Shown: piece after piece, positions 32,540 through 44,020 of the stretch
How the letters are laid out: each line of letters begins with the position of its first letter
Numbering within the stretch: position 1 is the stretch's first letter
Assembly (NCBI GenBank): GCA_029532625.1
Contig: JARFXM010000004.1
Location: 930,001-994,000 of the forward strand
Reading direction: 5' to 3'
Origin: Lomentospora prolificans
Lineage: Eukaryota; Ascomycota; Sordariomycetes; Microascales; Microascaceae
Length of the DNA stretch: 64,000 nucleotides
Notes under the pieces: model-generated
The model's input: the letters and a program-made list of their open reading frames with translations, nothing else
Told to the model about the DNA's origin: nothing
The model's database searches: none
Position numbers and translations under genes: made by a program

Positions 32540-34949
32540 GGACACCGATTCAAAGTCACTTTGGCTCGCCGGAATGGCTCGCGGCACCCATTTGATGACA
32601 GTGAAAGTATATAAAGCACACGTGCGCAAATCCAAACCCACATGTCTATTAGACTCTTGGTCGCCTGTGGGCGTGATGTGCGGGGAGGAAGGCCAGTGAT
32701 TGCACTAGCTGTGATAGTGGGTAACCTGCGAGAGCCACATCGCTGGCCAGCCCCCAACCGGAGCCTCTGATGTCGGGCGGACCTGGGTGGCTTGCAGTTG
32801 GAGGGTATCTCGCTAACATGTCCCGGAATTCTAGGACAGCGAGAGAAAGGTGTGGCACACTCCCCAAAGACCGGAGGACAACAGAAAGCGATATTCTTGG
32901 AGAAAGCGCAAGGCAGCCAGTTTATTCGCCTCGATAATGACAGGCACTGATCGGTGGAAATCGGAATCCCCACCTGTTTTGTGGCTCTACCTTGGTATAT
33001 TCCTCGGCCATTAAATGCTGGCTGGCGGTCGCTCAGGGCTCCCCGCTACCAGTGCTGGCTGTTATGAAGGGGAATAACTGTACGCACTGGCAGTTGCCAT
33101 CTCCTTTAGTGGAAATGGAAAGCCTCAACTAGCTGGCGATGTTATTTGCATTCTCGCACTAGTCAGTAGTACGGAGGGTGATGTAGAGTTCTTAGCTCTG
33201 GGTACCTAGCCTACTCCGAGTCATCATGGTGGGCCTGGTTGATGTTCGGGGCTTCTTAGCTCCTTTGCAACCCTGCCAGCTAACCAAGGTCAAGGTGCAT
33301 GTGCAACCTCAGGTTTCCCAGTAAATTGCCGAATGGAGGCCTACCTGGCCCCCTGTGATGAGGCCTTCCTTGTCCTGCTATAGCAGCCGGAGGCTGGATA
33401 TCTTTGTATCAGGCCGCGACCGCTGTGCGGGTAATTTTTACCTGGCTGGGAGACACAGGTCGAGATTACAAGCACAAATGCGCGCTTTTAAGTCGCGCCT
33501 CGAACCTCTTGAGTCTTCATGCCTGTGTTTCGGGGGATGGTTTCGTCGTGTCAATTAATACTGGACGTCTCGCTCAGTTTCTGATTCCGCGAACAAACCC
33601 GGCTTGGCACTTGCCTTTTTTCATTTTAACTTCGTCGGGGCTCCCCTTGTCGTGTACCCTCGCCGCCAAGTGGAGATCCGCGCCTGGAGGAGCCTACTCT
33701 GTAGTGGAAAGGCGCTCAATTTGAGGAGGTGGTCTACCCTGCCAGGTCCCCACTATGGCGTCTTGACCTTCTGGAGCTCTGCTCTATTACCGCAAAGTAG
33801 GCATCCGGTTGCTCGCTGGAAGACCACATTTCCAAATCGAGAGCTCTCTCATTTGAGAGCCTTGCTGCCGGTAGGCTGGCCATCCGAAGAAAGCGAGATC
33901 AAGCATCATCCACTCACCGAAAGGAATATTAACTGTGCTGGGGAGCGTTAGGGCGATCGTTTTAGTGATGGAGCATGGAGCGTTGTTAGTGTCATACACG
34001 ATGCGGAGCTTCCGTCATAATTGGCGCTTCTGCTGCCCGAAATGGGGCGAGCATGTACCACGACTGAGAGAGGCTGCTACGAAAGCCCCTACTGGTGATG
34101 CGTTCCATTTTCTCCCCACCATTGCCAGCCAGCAGCATCATCTTGAAAGTCTACAGGGCGCGCACTCTCCGCACTTGCGCACACTCTCTAGCATCCAACC
34201 TCGTATTGGCCACCCAACACCGGTGCTGCTCCCCTCAAACTGGGACCTGGCCAAGCGAACCGTCTACAAGGTTTGATCCGATAATAAGGGGGGCCCCAGC
34301 TTCAAAGGGTCAGAGCTCATGGCACCACCTCTAGCACTAAAAGAACGGGACGGACGGTAGAATTAGCGGACGCATATTGAGGTGCGCCTTCCCCATCCTA
34401 GGTAGCGCACGCGTACAGAGCCAGGCGCTACCGCATCACACCTGTAGAATAGGTGCGCAACCTTGGTATGTTGGCAGTCCAGGTTCTAGGACTTCTCGCG
34501 ACTTTCGACTCTCGGAAAGTAAGGAGAGAGATTGAATCGAAATCGCATAATACGCCTCAAAATGCTGGGTGCACTAGCAGGAATGGTGCAGTTTGAAGTG
34601 CAAGGCTCAAATTAAGTTGCCACATGGAAGAGGAAAAAGGTCTTCATCCGCCTTCAGTTTTCAGTTTTCAGTCTTTCATCTCCCCTTGTCTCTCATCATC
34701 AATGAGCGACACTTTCCTTTTGTTGATTGTCAGATCAAGCCACTCCTTTCTGGCCAACCAGCGTCCTTGATCCAGAATCCGACCCCCTAGACCCATGTTT
34801 CCAGTCCTGTACAAACAGGCGCACAACCATGACTGTATATTAAGTAGCTTTTATTGTGAAGGGCAGTATTATGTGTACTAGCCAAGCGTCTCGTGTGTGG
34901 TACAGTACCGCGACGGAGCACAAAGGAATTTGTCTCCCTGTCAGCTTAA

Positions 34950-35816
34950 TATAACCACTCCCTCGGACGCCACGCCACCCTCCCCGGTACCAATGCCACA
35001 CCCATGCCCACCCACCCATGCTCCTTCCATCCCTTCCATCCCTTTCCTTCCCCCCAAACTCAGCTCATACACTTGGCCAGCTGTCCGAGGCTCCCTTCCA
35101 TCAAACTTCCCTCTCCTTTCCCTCTTCCCTAGACGACCTTTTTTTCCCATCTCAAATCCCCCAAATCACCCCAAATCGGCGACATCACCAGCAGCGAAGC
35201 CAAAAAAAAAGGGCGTTTTCAACTGTCCTATTTACCTTCGCACCTTCTTTAGATAATTAATCATTCCTTCAATCGAGGCTTTCAGTAGTTCTTGATTTCT
35301 CGCCCGTTTTCTTTCATCTTTCCTTTTCGCACCACGCCAGCAGCCCGCGCGCATCGGTCGCAACGGCACTGTCTTCGCTTTGTTTGTTCGCCCTTTCTTT
35401 TTGTTCGCCTGCCATTCTACTCTCCCTTTCTATCTCAAACCTCATACTGGGCTTCTCACCAGACACAAAATATCCGCCACCGTCGAACGTTGCGACTGTC
35501 CCCGTCGCATCGCCCCTCCTTTTTCCTCTTTATGCCCATAACCTCGCTATGCTGTCGCCACTAGGCAGCTTAGTCTCTCTGAACCAGGCTCCAGTGTTTG
35601 AAAACTCGCTCATCATACTGACTTGGTGTTACGTCAGCCTCCGCACTGTTCTCATCGCGCGACTACGACGGCAACTCCAAAGCTAAGCTCTCGCCACCAC
35701 CAGCCTTTGACCTCATTTGCACAACTTCCTCCACGACAAACGATCCGCAGTCGCTTGTCACGACGAGGCTGTTCAACCGTCATCGCAGCACCCTTGCCAA
35801 ACCCCTCCATCAGAGC
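34950..35816 (+). promoter_or_regulatory. Pyrimidine-rich promoter and leader of the AHC1-like gene, with upstream ATGs
   Basis: Roughly 870 nt, dominated by C and T, ahead of the AHC1-like start. Upstream ATGs occur at 34993, 35004, 35018, 35532 and 35549. The one at 35532 opens a ten-codon frame; the one at 35549 runs to a stop at 35686. If transcription starts upstream of them they are upstream ORFs that could reduce translation. The transcription start is not known from sequence. Confidence 0.4.
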
Positions 35817-37697
35817 ATGTCCATGTTTCGATTTTGGGGAAGCGAATCAAGGGGAGGTGACCAGAGTATCAAGATCGATCGACCCATGATCCACTCCTTT
35901 CCGACACCCTCGCTGCATTCGATCCACCCGCCGATAGCGACTCCTGGTGCAGGCGCCTTCGCGGCGCCGCTGCCCCTGAAAAGGGAGCGCGACGTTGTTA
36001 TTCAAGATGATGTGCCCGCCGCTAAGCGACCGAAGCAGGCCGAAACTGAGCAGCCCGCTATGAACGCGCCATCAGCCGACCACGACAACGTTGACACCAT
36101 GAATGCATCTGAGAACCGTCAGGAGAAGGTCCGCGACTTGGTTCAATTTCATTTTGGCCTCGAGATTCTCCACAAGCATGACGAACTTCGACTGATCGAT
36201 CAGGAACTTGCCAAATGCCAGATCGCCTTGGAGCAGCTGCGCCGCTGCCACCTCATCCCGTATCCCATCAACTGTCCGACTCCCGACCAGATGGTGGAGA
36301 TCGCCAGTGGCAAGGGAGCTGCTCTCCGTAAACCCGGCAAGGAAGTTCCGAGGTGGGCGCCTCCGTTTGGCGTCACCGACGGTCCCTACGCTAGGCACTA
36401 TGCGAAGTGGCTCATTCCCGATCCTATGTTCGACGGTATGCTACCGGAGTGGCAGTCGCCTTACGACATGCGCAGCTCGCGGGTTTCCGCGGAAGGTCGA
36501 ACGACCAGGAACAGTGCCGGTGACGTGTCTCTCGGAAGCAAACAGCGACCCGTCCGCGGCAACGCGGGCCAGAAGCTACAATCTCTCATGGGTGGTTATC
36601 CAACGCCAAAGGAAAAGAACGGCCCTTGTACGCTCAAACGTCAGTCCGACGGCCAGATCGTCAAACTCGTCTGTCTCGATTGTCACCGAGAGAACTTCCT
36701 CAGCATCCAAGGCTTTATCAACCACTGTCGCATTGCCCACAGGCGCGATTTCAAGAGCCACGAAGAGGCTGCCATCCATAGTGGACATGTCATCGAGACC
36801 AATGATGCCGCCAAGACTCCTACTCCTGCCAAACCCGTAGTTGAGGAGCTCAAGCAACCAACACCTCCAGCCGTCTCTACCACTGCTGTGCATCCTTCCC
36901 CTTCGGGTCTCGTCCACCCCTACGCCCAGAACGATATGTCGCGACAAGAGGCTTTCTCCAATCTTCAGCGCAGGATCCAGGAATCACTCCGCCTCTACCA
37001 GCAGGGCAAGCATCCCAATGCTGCTGAGATTCCGGCTGTGGTCAAACCTGACTCCTCTGGCGCACCCCTTGTACCGGCCCCCGATGCTCCTTACCTCTCT
37101 CGCTTGATGAAGGCGAAGCAGTTCACTGGCGATCTACAGCGGCTTGTTAGCGAGGCCAAGGCTGACATCTTCGAGGATGAGCTCTCCTCACCCGGTTATG
37201 ACATGGACGAGAGCGAAACACCTACGTCGGTCAGCCCAACCACCACCCCCCAGGTCTTGCGCATGCCCGCCATCACGCGGCCAACTAGTAAGATCGGCCC
37301 TCCGTCCGTGTTGCCGCTCGCGACACCTACATCGAGGAAACCTGGGGAGACCGATGTTGTCATCATTAGGGATGAAGACGACGACATGGACATGGATCCT
37401 GATCTGAGCCCAAATCCTTCAGCTAGCAACAATGCTCCATCCCTCGTTAGCGACGATGGCGAGTATGACGAGTCAGATGACGGTTCCTCAGAGTCCGGGG
37501 CTAGTGACAACCTGGAAGCCGAGTCGCTGTCTGACGTCGCTGACATTGCTATGGATGACTACGCGCCGAAGTCCCTGCGACACCATGGCGAGTCTAGCGC
37601 TTCTGCCGTTCCGCTACGAAAGGAGAACAAGAAAGCTGTGACACTTGTGAGCCCCGTCAAGAACACCGGCGATCGAAGGGGGGCGCGCAATGTCTAG
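35817..37697 (+). CDS. AHC1-like C2H2 zinc-finger protein, probable ADA histone acetyltransferase complex subunit
   Basis: Intronless, 626 aa. The start used is the first ATG; Met3 is a close alternative. A conserved segment of about 100-210 (EKVRDLVQFHFGLEILHKHD, EELRL-type helix, VPRWAPPFGVTDGPYARHYA, KWLIPDPMFDG) precedes an atypical C2H2 finger: Cys286, Cys289, His303 and His308 (C-X2-C-X13-H-X4-H) within LDCHRENFLSIQGFINHCRI, followed by HEEAA. This arrangement matches the fungal protein family whose finger is named after yeast Ahc1, a subunit specific to the ADA form of the Gcn5 acetyltransferase complex. The C-terminal third is Pro/Ser-rich and then strongly acidic (DEDDDMDMDPD, DDGEYDESDDGSSESG), typical of chromatin proteins. 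Family membership is from memory; direct complex membership is inferred. Confidence 0.72.
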   Translation: MSMFRFWGSESRGGDQSIKIDRPMIHSFPTPSLHSIHPPIATPGAGAFAAPLPLKRERDVVIQDDVPAAKRPKQAETEQPAMNAPSADHDNVDTMNASENRQEKVRDLVQFHFGLEILHKHDELRLIDQELAKCQIALEQLRRCHLIPYPINCPTPDQMVEIASGKGAALRKPGKEVPRWAPPFGVTDGPYARHYAKWLIPDPMFDGMLPEWQSPYDMRSSRVSAEGRTTRNSAGDVSLGSKQRPVRGNAGQKLQSLMGGYPTPKEKNGPCTLKRQSDGQIVKLVCLDCHRENFLSIQGFINHCRIAHRRDFKSHEEAAIHSGHVIETNDAAKTPTPAKPVVEELKQPTPPAVSTTAVHPSPSGLVHPYAQNDMSRQEAFSNLQRRIQESLRLYQQGKHPNAAEIPAVVKPDSSGAPLVPAPDAPYLSRLMKAKQFTGDLQRLVSEAKADIFEDELSSPGYDMDESETPTSVSPTTTPQVLRMPAITRPTSKIGPPSVLPLATPTSRKPGETDVVIIRDEDDDMDMDPDLSPNPSASNNAPSLVSDDGEYDESDDGSSESGASDNLEAESLSDVADIAMDDYAPKSLRHHGESSASAVPLRKENKKAVTLVSPVKNTGDRRGARNV

Positions 37698-39407
37698 ACG
37701 ACATGTTTGGACCTAGCCTTGCATGGAAGTCGTGATACTTAGCGCGCAGTCGGCCTTCTGCTGCTTTTCCCGTTCGTTTTCATTTCTCTCCCTTGGACTA
37801 CTCGTCTCACTTTTTCCACCATACTCGTTTTTAGTCGTGATATATTTAGTTCCTGCTTTAGTTTTGTGTATTTTCTTATGTCCTCATTCCATCTTCAAGT
37901 GCTTACCTTGATGGAGGCATGCGCCTCACGTACAAGAGCTGAGCATGAAACGGAATAGGCCACAAATGGGTTTGGCTTTTGTTCATGCTACTTTCTGGCT
38001 TTGCAGCCCTGTCTACTTTTCTTGCATGGCGTTCAGGCTGTTATGGTTTTTCTTTCCTCCGTTCCATTTCTCTTTGATTATTACTGCGCTGACACTTAGT
38101 TCATCTACTCCACTCTTGTACAGGAGAAGTAGATGTCCTTTTTCTTTTCTTGCTTCGTGCATGTTCTACATTTTCTTATATCTTTACCTGCCTTCCTTCT
38201 CTGGCTATTGGTTGGGTTTCAGGTCGGGGAGTTGGAGCTGGGAAATGGAATGCTTTCGAGATTGTGCGAACAGCTGGGCCCTCTCGGGATGGGAGCGGGT
38301 TTCTTTCTTCTACTACACAAGGATGCAAAAGGAAACAAACCACAGCAAGGATTCGGGGAATTTTAGAAGGTGTCTTTTTTTTTTTCTTCCGTTTTGGCCT
38401 GGGTTTGCTTGGGAGGTCCCCTCTGTCAGCTTATTTGTCTGCTTGTTCTTCTTTTTCTTTTTGTCCTCTCTTCACTTGTGTATGATTTTTGTTGACTTGT
38501 CTGAAACAACGCAAGAAAGGAAAGAGGAGAAGAGGAGGTAAAGGGCCATACTTGTGTATATTATCTTTTGGCCTGGGAAGGAGATAGCTCCAGCTTCTTC
38601 TCTCAACCACCTATCTACAAAAAGCGGGGCTGAAAATCGCTGGAATAAATAGAAGGCTCAATACAGAGGAGCCAGATTAAGCAAAATCGGACATGAAAGT
38701 TTCAAGTTGTAAGATCCATGTGAGGGGAAAGTGAGGTCTTGTTGATGTAGTTTATAAAGCATAGGCTTGTATGGGTGGCATCTTCTTAATTCATGTCCGA
38801 TGACCTAATACAATACATCCATCGATCTCGGTTGTCGTTGTAGAGGAGCTGGATTGTTAACCTTCAAGCTCCAATTGTTATATCTTCCCTCTGGTCCATC
38901 TCCATCTGATGTACACTCCATTAGAAAACTAACAACCAGTTGCTCCTGGGAGTCGCCTCAACAACCTAACCTTCAATTTCAGTTGCTTGTTGACAAAAAG
39001 CATCTTCCTATAGATACCATGACACTGGGTAAAGAAGCAAACGAAACGAAAAGAAAGAATAAGAAAAGAGAAAGGCCGCATTGATAGGCGGTGTCAAGCC
39101 AATGCAGAATGTCGTTTTGGTCAAATATAGGTTGAAAAAAACATTGACAGAAAAAAAAAAAACAAAAAAGACGTGCACGCCCCGCGGCGCGTAGCACCAG
39201 CAACCTGGAAAACAGACACAGTCGAGCCCGAAGACGAAGCATTACCGAATTCAACGCATGGTATTATTGATGAGGAAAAAAAAAATAATAAAAGGGGAGC
39301 GAAAATTAGAAAGCTTCATCTATCCAATTGACTAAAACTCAGCACTCTCCTCCATTTTTTTTCTTCCCAAGCATCCCCCACTCTCTCCAACCAGCACCGA
39401 CATCCGT
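37698..39407. other. Convergent intergenic region between AHC1-like and GPI-protein genes
   Basis: About 1.7 kb. The left half (37720-38530) is very T-rich and yields a spurious hydrophobic 198-codon frame; it is best read as 3' untranslated and terminator sequence of the AHC1-like gene. Nothing else is supported. Confidence 0.55.
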
Positions 39408-39987
39408 TTAGACAATGACGGCCATGACGCCGGCAACAGCGAGGAGGACACCACCGGCGTTCATGGCGAGCTCGGCAGCAGAGCCGGGGCTGCTCTCGGA
39501 GGGAGCGGCATCACCGGTGGAAGTAGCGTCGGCGTTGGTGTCGGCGTCGTTGGTGGCGGTGGCCTCGGTCTCGTCGCTGGTCTCGTCGCTGTTGGAGCCC
39601 TGGGTGGCGGTGGGGGCCTGGGTGGCCTTGGAGCCGTAGAGAGAGGCGTTGCCGCAGTAGATGCTTACTTGGCCCTCGGCCTGGGTCTTGCGCGAGTCAC
39701 CGGGGCAGTTGTTGTAGCAGCTAATTCCCAACCGAGGAGGTTAGTCAACGGGGATATCAAGAGGCAGGAATTGGCAGGAAAAGGGGTCGGAGGAGGGCGA
39801 GCGCATACGTGGAGATGGCTTGCTGGGCCGCGCACTGGCAGTCGTAGTCGGTGTTACCACAGGCATCGAACTTGGCGGTCTCGGACTCGAGGCAGGTCTG
39901 CACAATGACTTCGGCGGCGCACTCGGATTCGGAGTCAGCGGCCGAGGCGGCAGCGACGAGGAGGGCGAGAGGGAGGAAGAACTTCAT
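39408..39987 (-). CDS. GPI-anchored cysteine-rich, Ser/Thr-rich cell-surface protein
   Basis: Two exons on the minus strand, 39987-39809 and 39720-39408, with an 88-nt intron (donor GTATGC, acceptor TTAG), giving 163 aa. Residues 1-16 are a signal peptide (MKFFLPLALLVAAASA). The mature domain has eight cysteines (23, 32, 43, 50, 52, 61, 65, 82), including CGNTDYDCQCAAQQAI and CYNNCPGD, which resembles the small fungal family annotated as GPI-anchored serine-threonine-rich proteins. The Cys spacing differs from the classic CFEM motif. A Ser/Thr/Asp-rich stalk (about 92-140) leads to a hydrophobic C-terminus (LAMNAGGVLLAVAGVMAVIV), the GPI attachment signal. Likely located on the plasma membrane or cell wall; function unknown. 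A TATATA sequence lies only about 20 nt upstream of the ATG (40003-40008). Confidence 0.88.
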
Positions 39988-42900
39988 TTTGGTGAGACGG
40001 GGTATATAAAAAAGTATTAAAGATTATTAAAAGGTAGTAGGTTAAGGCTGCAAAAGAAACACAGGTATATGCTAGTTTATTCTTGAGGAATTGGGTGCTT
40101 CAACGAGCGGAAGATGGGGGTGGAGGAGAAGAAGAGAGAACCAGAGGAGAAGATGAGGACCTGGTTTCGTTTAATATCAGGAGCATGGGGTCTAAGATTC
40201 AACCCCAGTGTTGCGGGCCGGACGTCGTGGTGAGAAAAAAGGGGGGGGGGGGGGGGGGGGGGGGGTGGTATTCTCGGCTGCTCCCAGACCCAGAATGGGG
40301 GACCAACACTCACCACTCACTACTGCTTAGGCACAACGACATTCCTGGACACACCCCTAGGACGGAAGAAAAAGGAACGAATGCGAAAACCCAGCAAGAT
40401 CAGGCCTATTACTGGAGCAGCCAAAGACCCAGCACCTGGCCTGTACCCATCGGGAGAGCCAGCCAAACACGGACAAGAGATCCATGATACGACCAACGGG
40501 GCTTGCTAAATTATCCAAGTGGTGAGATCACCGTGGCGAGCCAGGGGGGTGGAGTGGGACGGCCGGACTGGGACTGGGGGCAAGCTAAAATGAGATTTTT
40601 CTGCGTCTGGAGATTGGGGTTGCATGCTTTGTGTTCCGGGGTTCTACCCGGATGTTCGAAGTCCCCATCCACTCTCTCTCGCGTCTCATTTGGCTTGCGC
40701 CAAAGGGAGAGAGACCTGGCCAAAACCCAGGTACCGGCTTGACCCAGGCCTGGGCGAAAGCTCCGGATTTAGCTTAGTGAACAAGGGGACCTGGGCATGC
40801 TGGGCTACTGCAGGGCCAGGCTCGCCCAAATGTGCTGTGGCGTCACAGGCCATTACCACTGGCGGAAGCTACCTCGGACATGGATGTTCAATTTCCCACG
40901 ATATGCGGCGATTGTTGTCATGGATGGCTCCTGGAGCTGAAGTGTCTCGATTCAAGACGTATTTTGATCGTGCACGGGGTAATTACAATTACTAGCAGCA
41001 CTATCCGTCGACGTGTGTCCAGACACAACCTTTCTTGACGTGGAAAAAAGTGTGAGCACCCGAGCAGGAAAACACGAGCTTGGGTCGATATTAAAAATAC
41101 GAATCAACCGCGTCTTCTGCAGTTGTGATAACTCGATCTCCTCACACCTGGCCCTCGTATTCTAGCACCCCGACCCCGCTCCAACTGGATGGACCGATCG
41201 AAGAGTCTAGGCTAGCGAGTTGCTTTGTGCATGTCTACTGGATACTCTCTGAATAAGACCCAGTACGCTGGCTCTCAACTCCCAATCACGCACATGCTAG
41301 CAAATGGTCTCAATGATTCCAGGTATTCCAAGGTTCCCCAGAGATCTCGGGTTACCGTCCTCTGAACCGCGCATGACCGCATCCCAGGACGCGTAACACC
41401 TGCAGGCAACCCCAAGGCACATATCGGACCAGGTTGGGAAAACAAATGGCAAAGAACAATTCCCAATCGCCAAACACTGTTCGAACAACTGATCACAGGA
41501 GATAGTGCCTCTTGCAGACCATCACGCGAGAAATGGGAAAGGCGAAGGGAGATACAGTACATGTGTGGCCGGACTGGTCGTCCGCTGCCTTGGGTCCGAA
41601 CCCCGAAGTCCCGTATCCTGCCAAATAGAGACGGTCATTCTTGTTGATTTTCTTTTCCTTTTTTGCTTTTTCTTTGTTTAATATCGCGACATTCACCGTT
41701 TGTTTTGGTATTGGGCGCGGAGAGTCCTGCTCGAGGAAGAGTGGATACCAGTCCAACTGGTTCATGTATGTCTCATTGCCCCGAAGCAAAAAGCATGGCT
41801 CGGGGGTGGTGGATAGAGGGCTGGCTGGGGCTGAAAATGAAGGTTGGGTGTGGGCTTGAAGGTGTGAGATCGTCACTTTTGGCTCGGGACTCTCCAAAGG
41901 TTTCATCTCAACTTAGATAAGAGTGTACCCCAGAAGCGATTGTACTAGGTAGGAAGAGAAGCTTCACGTGTATGTTCCTACTTCGTATCCGAATGCCCAT
42001 GGATCCCGCCAGGTAGGCCCCGCGACTCTCCGGCGCCAGTGCGGGAGGAGGTTAGAATCCATCATCTCGAGATTACCTGATTATATGGGCAAGAGAATAG
42101 CGAGTCAGACACATGGAAGACGGAGGATTCCAACTCTCGTCACTATCTAGTGTCCGGGTAAAAAACGTTGAGCCAGCCTCGGGGTCCAGGGGCGTCTCGA
42201 GAGGAAAGCCAGACAAAATGGGATGGTGACTTGACACATTAGGTAGGTCAGTACAGTGCATGACACGCGGTTTTGCGGCAAATAACATCTGTGGAGGATC
42301 CAATGACTGGGCATCAGATTTCTTCATTCCAGTAGGGAGCTTGACATGGAAAGGTCGACCCCCGGGCTAAGGTTCAATGTTGTGGTCCTCATATTATCAA
42401 GTACGCCTCCAGTAGGGTTTGCAGTATTAACTCTTACTGTGTGTCTGGACGTGGACGTGGCATGGTGAGAGCAGTAACATTACGAATGACATTGGATCAT
42501 TATGAATGAATGTTATAGTGTGGCGTTGAAGGTGCCGTGCCACTGCGTGTGCTGCCTGCTGCTCCCGGCTGGTGTTCCAGCTGTCGACGTAATTCCGCAT
42601 GAACCTTAGGAACCGATGCCATGACATTAAGAAATAGAACTCAGTAAGATTGTGCACGGACCAGCCCAAAACGACCCTCCTTCGTCAGGTTTCTTGAGTA
42701 GACGAGGCTGCGAGTCCACATCTTTTCAAGCTTCCCTTCACATCTAGCAGCAGCCTTTCTTTGTTCTACATCATCATTTCAAGCCCCAGAAACGCTGTAT
42801 GAGATACCTGGTAAGTCGGAAATCTTCCTTGGTTTCATCTCTTTCCCACTCTCAATCCTATTGTACACCTGTTCCAGCATGCTCTGGTTGTGGCGGTGGC

Positions 42901-43153
42901 AGAATACCCGTCGCGTCGGGCAACCCCACGGAGATGAAATTATCACAGGTTACCTTTTTCTTCCTGACTGCTCACTAACTCAGTAGTGTGCCTCTTCCAC
43001 GCGACCTGCCCTGAGAATAATATCATAGATATAATCGATACTCAGTTATCGTACCTTTTAGAAGGTGATGACACTCATTCCACCTATCATCGACAATCGA
43101 CCAAGCTAACTAGAGCTTCGATACAGACCAAACGCTGCGATTCGTCTCTGAAA
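39988..43153. other. Divergent intergenic region between the GPI-protein gene and PAB2
   Basis: About 3.2 kb with no supported gene. It contains the G25 run (listed separately). Sequence from about 42690 to 43150 is probably the PAB2 promoter and leader. Short frames on both strands are unrecognised. Confidence 0.5.
40241..40265. repeat. Poly-G homopolymer run (G25)
   Basis: Twenty-five G residues directly after six A residues (40235-40240), about 255 nt upstream of the start codon of the GPI-protein gene. On the opposite strand it is poly-C. Such a run can form G-quadruplexes and is easily mis-sized in assemblies. Confidence 0.9.
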
Positions 43154-44020
43154 ATGTCGGAAGATATCAAAAATGAAGAGCCCATCCCTAGTGACCCTGC
43201 TGTGGTCACTACTGGTGAAGAGGGCAATGAAGAGGAGGTACGCTTCGTGTGTGTAATGCGCTCTGTGTGATATGTTGCTCTTGTCTGCTACCCTTGGACA
43301 ACCATCATTCCGCAAGGTGCAACGAACCCACGTCGGATCAAAGCCGCTAAAAAAAGTTGTCCCCGTCGAATGTATACTGAAACATGCTATTGTTTTCTTG
43401 AAATAGGAGGAAATTTCTGCCATGAAGAAGCGCGTGGCTGAGATGGAGGAGGAGGCCGCCAAGCTTCGGGAGATGCAGGCCAGCCTCAACCAGCAGGCCC
43501 ACGAGTCCTCGGACAACAAAGAAGATATCGATAGTCGCAGCATCTTTGTCGGCAATGTCGACTACTCAGCCTCCCCCGAGGAGATCCAGGCCCACTTCCA
43601 GAGTTGCGGTTCGATCAACCGCGTCACCATTCTGTTGGACAAGTTCACCGGCCAGCCTAAAGGGTAAGTCTCTCCAGGAACCTTCATCAAACATGAGTGA
43701 TGAAGAGATCCTCTCAGACGGCCCGGCCCCTTGATGATCCCGTCGGTCACTGACGTCTCTTCTCTAGCTACGCGTACGTAGAATTCACAGAGCCCAGCCT
43801 CGTAGCCCAAGCTCTCGTTCTTAACGAGAGCGTCTTCAAGGGCAGGAACATCAAGGTCGTTCCGAAGAGGACGAACATCCCCGGCATGGGCCGAGGCCGA
43901 GGCCGTGGCGGCTTCCGTGGCGGTCGCGGGTTCTTTGGTGGCGGCCGCGGCTTACCCCGAGGTGGTGGCTACCGTGGAGGTTATCGTGGCCGTGGTAGGG
44001 GCGGTTTCCAGCCTTACTAA
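43154..44020 (+). CDS. PAB2: Nuclear polyadenylate-binding protein 2 (Pab2/PABPN1 type)
   Basis: Three exons, 43154-43237, 43407-43663 and 43768-44020, giving 197 aa. The layout is that of PABPN1 and fission yeast Pab2: an acidic N-terminus (MSEDIKNEEPIPSDP), a coiled-coil helix at about 30-58 (MKKRVAEMEEEAAKLREMQ), one RRM at about 73-149 with RNP2 SIFVGNVD and RNP1 KGYAYVEF, and an Arg/Gly-rich tail from about 153 (GMGRGRGRGGFRGG onward) that is a likely arginine-methylation target. The family binds poly(A) in the nucleus, controls tail length and links to exosome-mediated RNA decay. The start codon is preceded by an A-rich context (AAAATG). Introns are 169 and 104 nt with donors GTACGC and GTAAGT. 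Confidence 0.95.

Larger units (their letters stand above)
30565..35816. other. Long intergenic region between the Alba-like gene and the AHC1-like gene
   Basis: About 5.25 kb without a supported gene. It holds one weak small reading frame (30872-31117 minus), a near-perfect palindrome at 32518-32539, and from about 34950 onward the pyrimidine-rich leader of the AHC1-like gene. Other frames are short and unrecognised. Confidence 0.55.

Noticed and set aside
37945..38541. 198-codon hydrophobic frame downstream of the AHC1-like gene
   Set aside because: It lies in a T-rich 3' region, so its many Phe, Leu and Ser residues follow from base composition; there is no domain or conserved pattern.
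42427..42669. 80-codon minus-strand frame containing FYFLMSWHRFLRFMRNYVDSW
   Set aside because: It begins at TTG, matches no family and stands alone in an intergenic region.
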